This document shows, piece after piece, positions 58,438 to 64,000 of a DNA stretch of 64,000 nucleotides. The translations under genes were made by a program, and so were the position numbers. The notes beneath the pieces were generated by a model. That model worked only from the letters and a program-made list of their open reading frames with translations, had not been told where the DNA came from and did not search any database. Every line of letters begins with the position of its first letter. The stretch's first letter is position 1. Source of the stretch: Amaranthus tricolor (taxonomy: Eukaryota > Streptophyta > Magnoliopsida > Caryophyllales > Amaranthaceae); the NCBI RefSeq assembly GCF_026212465.1, contig NC_080058.1:347001-411000 (forward strand), given 5' to 3'.

Positions 58438-60503
58438 AGCTTAGGCTTTAGAAGCTCCCAAATTCTGGTATGACCGGTTGTTTCATCGACTAGACTTCAG
58501 CATGAAGGCTAATAAGGATCTGACGAAAGCACAAGAAGCCTTACATTACAGGTTCACACTCTTTCATCAGAGTTCAAACAGCTAATAATTTCTTACTAAA
58601 CTTATCGTTTTATCTCTGCATACAAAAGAAATCATAACAAGAATGAGATCCATGAATATACAGTATCAATGAACATTCTTGAAAAAGTAATTAAGATGAA
58701 AGGTGTGTTGTAAAGATTAAAGAAAATCATATCGATATTTTCCGTCTTGTAAAAGGTGTGAAAGAATCCCGCATTTTTAGCTGATATTCGATGTTAAGAT
58801 AACCCCATCATTCTCACTAATGCCGCTCAGTTACTGCATATTGTCATGCTATGTTTCTCTAGGTCACTCAAACAGTAAACATAGAAGACAGATGATCTAG
58901 CATTGCCCCACTGTCAGATCAGTCTGCAGCCAATTAAATTTCCTTCCAACTTTCAATTATAAAACAAAATCAAAGAAGTGGATCCAATCATCCAACTATG
59001 TATGATTCATAAAACATCTATACAGAACACTCCAAAACTGAAGTGATTGATCAGTGGCATGATTGAAATTTTGAAACAGTGAAACATGATTCGCTAGTTA
59101 GTTCACCTTTCGAAATTGCAATTCGCTCAAAATGGTTCAAAATATCCTAAAACCGACCATAATTCGATTTTTTCGATTCGCGATTCTCGAAGTGATTAAC
59201 GAATCATGTGACACTGCTTTGAAAGGTCTTGGATTATATGAAACAATGCTACAGCCTACAAGACACATTACCCACATGTGAAAGCTTTCGTGAAGTTGCA
59301 AAATTTAACTACTTCTACTTCATACTTCTATAAGAAACTCTTAGTTCCTAATATTAAATGATAAAACACGCCCGAGTAAAAATTTAAATTCAAAATACAA
59401 AGAAATTGAGATATATATTACAAAAACCTTGGCGTGTTCCTAAAGCCACAACCCACAACTGATCATGAACTAAAAAGAAGATGGTGATAGTAAAGACTAT
59501 TATTATTCATATAAACACAAAACATGCTGATTTAAAAGAAGTTTCACAAACTTCCAAGTAAATCAAGAGGTCGGCAACTGAGAATGACTTTGTACATCTT
59601 TGGGACGGAGAGAATAGTTCAGTCGTACTTAACTGGTGTTGTATGTGGCACCCTTCACTGAGTTGTACTCAATTGAATCAATTGGTGCCATTGTCTTATG
59701 CAATATAGGAAATGAGATAAGTTGCAACCAATCAGGAGATGCAAACCAAATAGGTCATATCGTCACTTTCACTCTCAAATTTTCACTAATCAATATGTTT
59801 TAAACAGATTACGAACGAAAGTTCCATGCAGTTCAGCTTATTTTGGTTCTAGAAAGTTCCAATCAAATTCATCGTAATAAGTCGAGGAGAACATATTTTA
59901 AATGAATAATACTAATTCTACATTCTTTTCCACAACACCATCAAATTAAAAAGCACAGAACACCCAAATCAACTGAACTAGCTTTAAAAAAATAAAAAGG
60001 CTTATCCTTCCTCTCTAACAGCTCCAGTCTACAATCCAAACGTCAAAAGCCATAACCTCCCACACTACCACAATTATATTGCAATCAAGTGAATAACAAC
60101 AATAAACAAAAAAGAACCCCAAAGGAAGATATATACTAACATTGGTATCAAATCTGGCTGCCTGGCAATCATTTCTTGTGGGGTTTTGGCATTGATAGAA
60201 ACAGCATGTAAACCAGACTGAAGTTCATCAGCTAAAAGATCATACACCATAAGATGAAGTTTACAAGAGGTTACCTCAAATTAAAAGAACAATCTTCAAA
60301 TTCAAGTGAGCTTCACCAATATTATAATCACTCTTCTTCATTGCAATATGCCCTGCATCACTGCATGTTGGTGGGAAAAATCTTTGATTTCGACAACACT
60401 GCTTCTGATGTTGATTGTAGTTTTGCCCTTAATGACAATGCACTTGCTTCCAAAGAATCAATGAAATTGATCCAATATAGAAATGGAAGCCAACTAGGGC
60501 GCT
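58438..60503 (-). other. Candidate minus-strand exons of an unrecognised gene
   Basis: Three stretches read like exons on the minus strand. First, about 60503-60366: after GTTTGTTTAG| an open frame with FIDSLEASALSLRAKLQ. Second, about 60233-60140: between TCTTTTAG| and |GTTAGT, encoding DELQSGLHAVSINAKTPQEM and ARQPDLIP. Third, about 58495-58438: after CTAG|, encoding DETTGHTRIWELLKPKLP and a stop. Phases between them could not be fitted with certainty and I do not recognise the protein. An 83-codon plus-strand ORF at 60254-60505 overlaps but lacks any family signal. The alternative is that all this is 3' flank of the chromatin gene. Confidence 0.3.
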
Positions 60504-60509
60504 AAACAA

Positions 60510-61090
60510 ACCCAATCTCAGATGTGGAGGCACTCGTGTAAGTGACTTAGATATAAACAAGATCTGACTATACCGAAAGTACTCAACCTTATTCTTGTGA
60601 TTATAAAGAGGTTGTTTTCGATTGATTTATGATAGCAGATAACATCCATAACTTCACATGAATGAAAAATGCATAGACCATTACACTTAGAAACCAAAGA
60701 ACTATAATTTTTTGCTCTATCGAGAATGAATCTTTAAGAAGAAAAACAAGGAAATTTTTAGAACTAACAAGTGCAACAAAATTACCAAGATTGTTTTGCT
60801 CCCAGCACAACCATAACTATTCTATTACTTTGCTATGACTTAACTATTTTTTTTAGGCTTCAAAGCCTTCTCAGACAAGCATAGTTTCTCATACAAGAAA
60901 ATGGAACCAATCAGCACCAGCACCACTGCTATGGGAGCCAATCAGCACTTCACATGTGAATAGCAAGTACATCAACACACAAGACAAAAACACGGGGAGC
61001 AAAACTGAGAAATTGAGCAATCTAGCACTTCCTGCAATAGCTGTACTACCAACACATTTGTACAAATTTCCTGAGACCTTGAAATGATCT
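60510..61090. other. 3' flank of the chromatin remodeller gene
   Basis: AT-rich sequence downstream of the stop at 61097 (minus strand); presumably 3' UTR and intergenic. Nothing else is seen. Confidence 0.45.
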
Positions 61091-61096
61091 TACTAT

Positions 61097-63451
61097 TTAA
61101 CTCCTAAGATTGTGATCGTCTGATATTGTTTCCTCTGATGAAGCATCACTATCAATTACAATGAGGTTATCGGCCATACCTGGTTTTCTTGCTACTGGGG
61201 TGCCGGAGTTTATACCGTTAAGTGGATTTGCCCTAGTAGGTTCAGAATCGATTACATTCTCCCCCCTGCAAGATGTCCCAGAAGATTCCGGAAATGCATG
61301 GACAAGCTGTACTCCTCCCATTTGTGGAGTAGATATAGGAGGCGGAGAAACATCCAATGACCTTAAAGGAGTGTTAATCGGATCCTTAAGCCAATGAGGT
61401 AAATTTGTCATGCCAGAAGCCATTCTTGGCCCATGGGGAGATGTTGTACCTCTAATCATGACATTAGCTTGGACATTGTTTAACGAACAACAGCTGTAAC
61501 TTCCTATGCCACAACTCGCCATTGTTACATGCCTCTGAACTGGAGGAATCCCATGATTCTGAGCAATGCCTCCAAAAGAGACATCGGCTTTCTGAGAATA
61601 CAGATCTCCTAGCGAAAGCTGAGTCTCGGCCACAAAATTCTCTCTCCTACGACTAGTTCCAGGACACATTGTCGGACCATGGCAAGGAAAATTGTAACCT
61701 TCTTGTGGCTTCAAGTATCTACTTGGTGGCATAGGCTGCACACTAAAAAGCCTATACTGTTCTCGTTCCCACTGTTCCTCGAGCTCTCCAGCCAATCTCC
61801 ATGGAGCGAACCGCAGCTTTGGATCCAGAAGCATAGCACGCCAATGACCCCTTCCATGACGTCTGATACCAATCCAAAGAGAATCCAACTCCTCTTCTGA
61901 CCAGCTTCGGCATGGCTCAAACATTTCCAGTGAGATGTTTCTATTCCCCATGAGAGAAGTAGCTCTTGTATTAATACTCTCAAGTAGTAATTTGTGTCTG
62001 AAAGAAGCTGGTTCAAGAAACGGTTGCATAACTGGGTTCGGTTTGAAATCACATAATCTCATATTAGGGTTTTGGAAATGAGGTACCGTGGGCCCATCCT
62101 TAAATGTTCGACCTTCAAGTATCCGTTCTGTAGGCAGGGATAACCCAAGATCAGACGAAGCTTTACAAGAGGATTGCTCAAGCTGAAGACTTTGGCTATG
62201 TAGACTTAACTCGACCATTTGATGAGCTTTGTTGTGACCAATCTTAGGATGTGTATTTGGCGTAGTGAGTTCACCAGATTTTCGCTCTTCTGAAAATAAC
62301 TGAAATTAATACAATATGAAAAGCGTCATTAGGTTGTTAATAGTTAGATAACATAATAATGAATGGACAAATATGGAAAATAAAACTTGGTCAAAATAGC
62401 ACATGTAAGAAAGATATTCCCCCAACCTGCAGATATTTGGTTTTAGGTTTGATTTCCATCTTATTTGAGCTATCGAGTGAATCCTCCACTTGCATGTTTG
62501 TATCCCCAAACAATTCAAGACCCTTGCTCTTCATGCACCCCTCTTGCATAACCGTATTATTTCTAGTCGTTGCGGACTCATGAACATCATCTGAAACCTC
62601 TTGTGGGACCAAATTACAGTCTATTACAAAAGCACCTGCAACACAAATACATTATAATATGCACTCAAAACTCAACCTAATGCATTAGCTGATGGAATAA
62701 TGTTCATATTTTAATGAACTATTGTAAAATGACTTATTAAATCATGAGCATTTCTTGTTTAAGTTATGTAAGAAATGATGTGCATTTCTTAATGGCATTA
62801 CTGCATTAACGTAATCGAATGTATTAGCAGATATTGAAAAATTCAACACAAAATGAAGACCTATATAGATGTGCTTTGCAAGACACAATGTAAATGGCAA
62901 AAGAAACTTTCAATACCAGGTGGAGGAAGAGAGAGGTCCAAAGAATTTGAGTGAGACCTATGCTCCATTATCTCATCAGCACCTCTATTCAAGTCTGAGG
63001 ATTTGCTTGATGTGACCTGAGAGTCTCCACTACAAGCTCGAAGTTGTTGCGACACAGGCTGCTCATCAGTTTTACTGACTACATTATGACAGGAAACCAC
63101 AGTACCATCATTTGATGAGCACCTAAAATCATTCTTCGGAAGGTTAGTCGTACTCCCTAATCCACCAGGATAATGAAGAGACGAATCAATTGATCCTGAT
63201 GTTTTGATTGTTGTTTGTTTTATAACAGGTGAGGTAGCCGAAACCAAGTCTTCACTTGATTTGTTTGTTAAATCTGTCTGCTTTAAGCTGTCCATTACAT
63301 ATGATGAGTAATTAAGTATATATGCAAAATCAAAAAAAAAAAAAGGCAGGACAACGACAGATAATAAACACAACAATTTGACATACATTGGCGTTCCTGC
63401 ACAAGACCATCTGCAAGGACATGAAGACTCCCCGATCTCACTGCTAACGAT
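61097..63451 (-). CDS. CHR4: CHR4/PICKLE-related chromatin remodeller, C-terminal part
   Basis: Partial gene; the ATPase part would lie beyond the window. Four exons on the minus strand fit in phase: 63451-63387 (tentative), 63287-62917, 62635-62427 and 62299-61097, together 616 codons including the stop. The last exon holds a SANT-like block at about 61903-61757 (SWSEEELDSLWIGIRRHGRG, then HWRAMLLDPKLRF and LEEQWEREQ). As I recall, this block is characteristic of the C-terminal region of plant CHROMATIN REMODELING 4 (PKR1). The rest is Ser/Pro-rich and disordered. The C-terminus (NLIVIDSDASSEE) looks like a SUMO-interacting motif with acidic neighbours. CHR4 is a CHD3-like SNF2 remodeller in the nucleus that works with PICKLE in gene repression and flowering control. 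Assignment rests on the C-terminal motif only. Confidence 0.72.
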
Positions 63452-64000
63452 CTATTCAGTGTTCACAATAAGTTGAGAAGCATTAGACACTTGCTACACC
63501 ATCATGATAATAAGTAACAAATTAAAACTTTAACCAGCAACCAAAGTTAAACATATTGAGCTAAAAGCATATTACTACTACTAGTGGATCACAAGAAAAC
63601 CAACAACAAATTCACAACGACAAGAAAACCGGAGCACCAAAAGGTCAAGAGTCGAGAAAACCTGAATTAACAATGATAAAAAACATAATCCAGACAAGCT
63701 TAAATTATTCAACATGACAAAATAAAAGAACTACAGTTTCAAATATTCAAATCCATTCATATTTCATACTCTCCCAAATAATATGATCAACTAATGTTGG
63801 GACCACACAAGATTGAAAAGTAAAAAAGCACCATTAAAAACCTAAGCAGAGTAGCAGACAACATACTCGCTCGCTCACTGTATCCTATCATTGTTGACGG
63901 CAGTCCCCCACTGCACTCCCCACCTCCAAAAAAACACTCAAAAAGTACCCCTCTTGCAACAAGTGTAGACACCAAGATGCAAGCTCTGGAATTAAGTGCA
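63452..64000 (-). other. Upstream part of the remodeller gene, no sure exon
   Basis: Probably intron. A stretch at about 63870-63975 is open in one minus-strand frame, and GCGA|GTATG would be a donor. Its phase does not fit the next exon (phase 0 needed, and that frame has a stop), so I do not call it. Confidence 0.35.

Noticed and set aside
60254..60505. 83-codon plus-strand ORF
   Set aside because: It has an ATG but no family resemblance; the minus strand looks more exon-like here.
63787..63975. Possible additional exon of the CHR4-like gene
   Set aside because: The donor phase does not fit the next exon, and the fitting frame contains a stop.
1..64000. tRNA, rRNA, CRISPR arrays or organelle-DNA insertions
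   Set aside because: No cloverleaf, rRNA core or spaced direct-repeat array was seen on either strand. This was by eye; a tRNAscan-type search would decide.

Overview
The window is plant nuclear DNA. The genes are intron-rich, the intergenic DNA is AT-rich and full of MITEs, small LTR elements and LINE debris, and every recognisable protein has a plant homologue: COX5C with a leader intron, nicotianamine synthase, a P-class PPR protein, plastid lipocalin and VAMP72. Many copies of short repeats built on a 'TGAGACGGTCTCA'-type end are seen. These remind me of Caryophyllales/Amaranthaceae genomes, but that placement is an impression and not proven here.

Layout. 1-1.9 kb: foldback and hAT-like repeat DNA. 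1.9-5.2 kb: COX5C (+), with a long 5' leader intron that carries a TRIM-like element and a MITE. 6.6-9.45 kb: TAF9 (+), also with a leader intron. 9.5-27.1 kb: gene-poor DNA with a decayed RTE-type LINE flanked by a 12-bp target duplication, a second and much shorter LINE 3' end, several MITE families, a TRIM-like element and AT microsatellites. 27.28-28.26 kb: intronless nicotianamine synthase (+). 31.7-42.5 kb: a large, nearly perfect inverted repeat (arms about 5.2 kb, 313-bp spacer). Its arms each carry the same PPR gene (orthologue of Arabidopsis At1g09820) and the same small frameshifted ORF, so the PPR genes stand head to head. 42.8-46.5 kb: an eight-exon NEPRO/DUF4477-like gene (+). 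47.2-48.3 kb: a foldback transposon with about 300-bp terminal inverted repeats, ending about 230 bp before the next start codon. 48.5-51.15 kb: plastid lipocalin (+, five exons). 52.7-56.25 kb: VAMP721/722-type R-SNARE (-, five exons) with tandem repeats in intron 1. 58.4-60.5 kb: weak exon candidates of an unrecognised minus-strand gene. 61.1-63.45 kb: the C-terminal exons of a CHR4/PICKLE-related chromatin remodeller (-), which runs off the window.

The genes do not form a pathway. They are a mix of housekeeping functions (respiration, transcription initiation, secretion, nucleolus, chromatin), metal homeostasis (nicotianamine) and organelle functions (PPR RNA binding, plastid lipocalin). 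The most unusual structure is the PPR inverted duplication. Its arms become exactly equal in length (4,793 bp) once one 491-bp and one 382-bp indel are removed. Its outer ends lie at a MITE edge, and the right end runs directly into a 61-bp copy of the PPR 5' region. It is either a very recent genomic rearrangement able to give hairpin RNA, or an assembly artefact joining two haplotypes.
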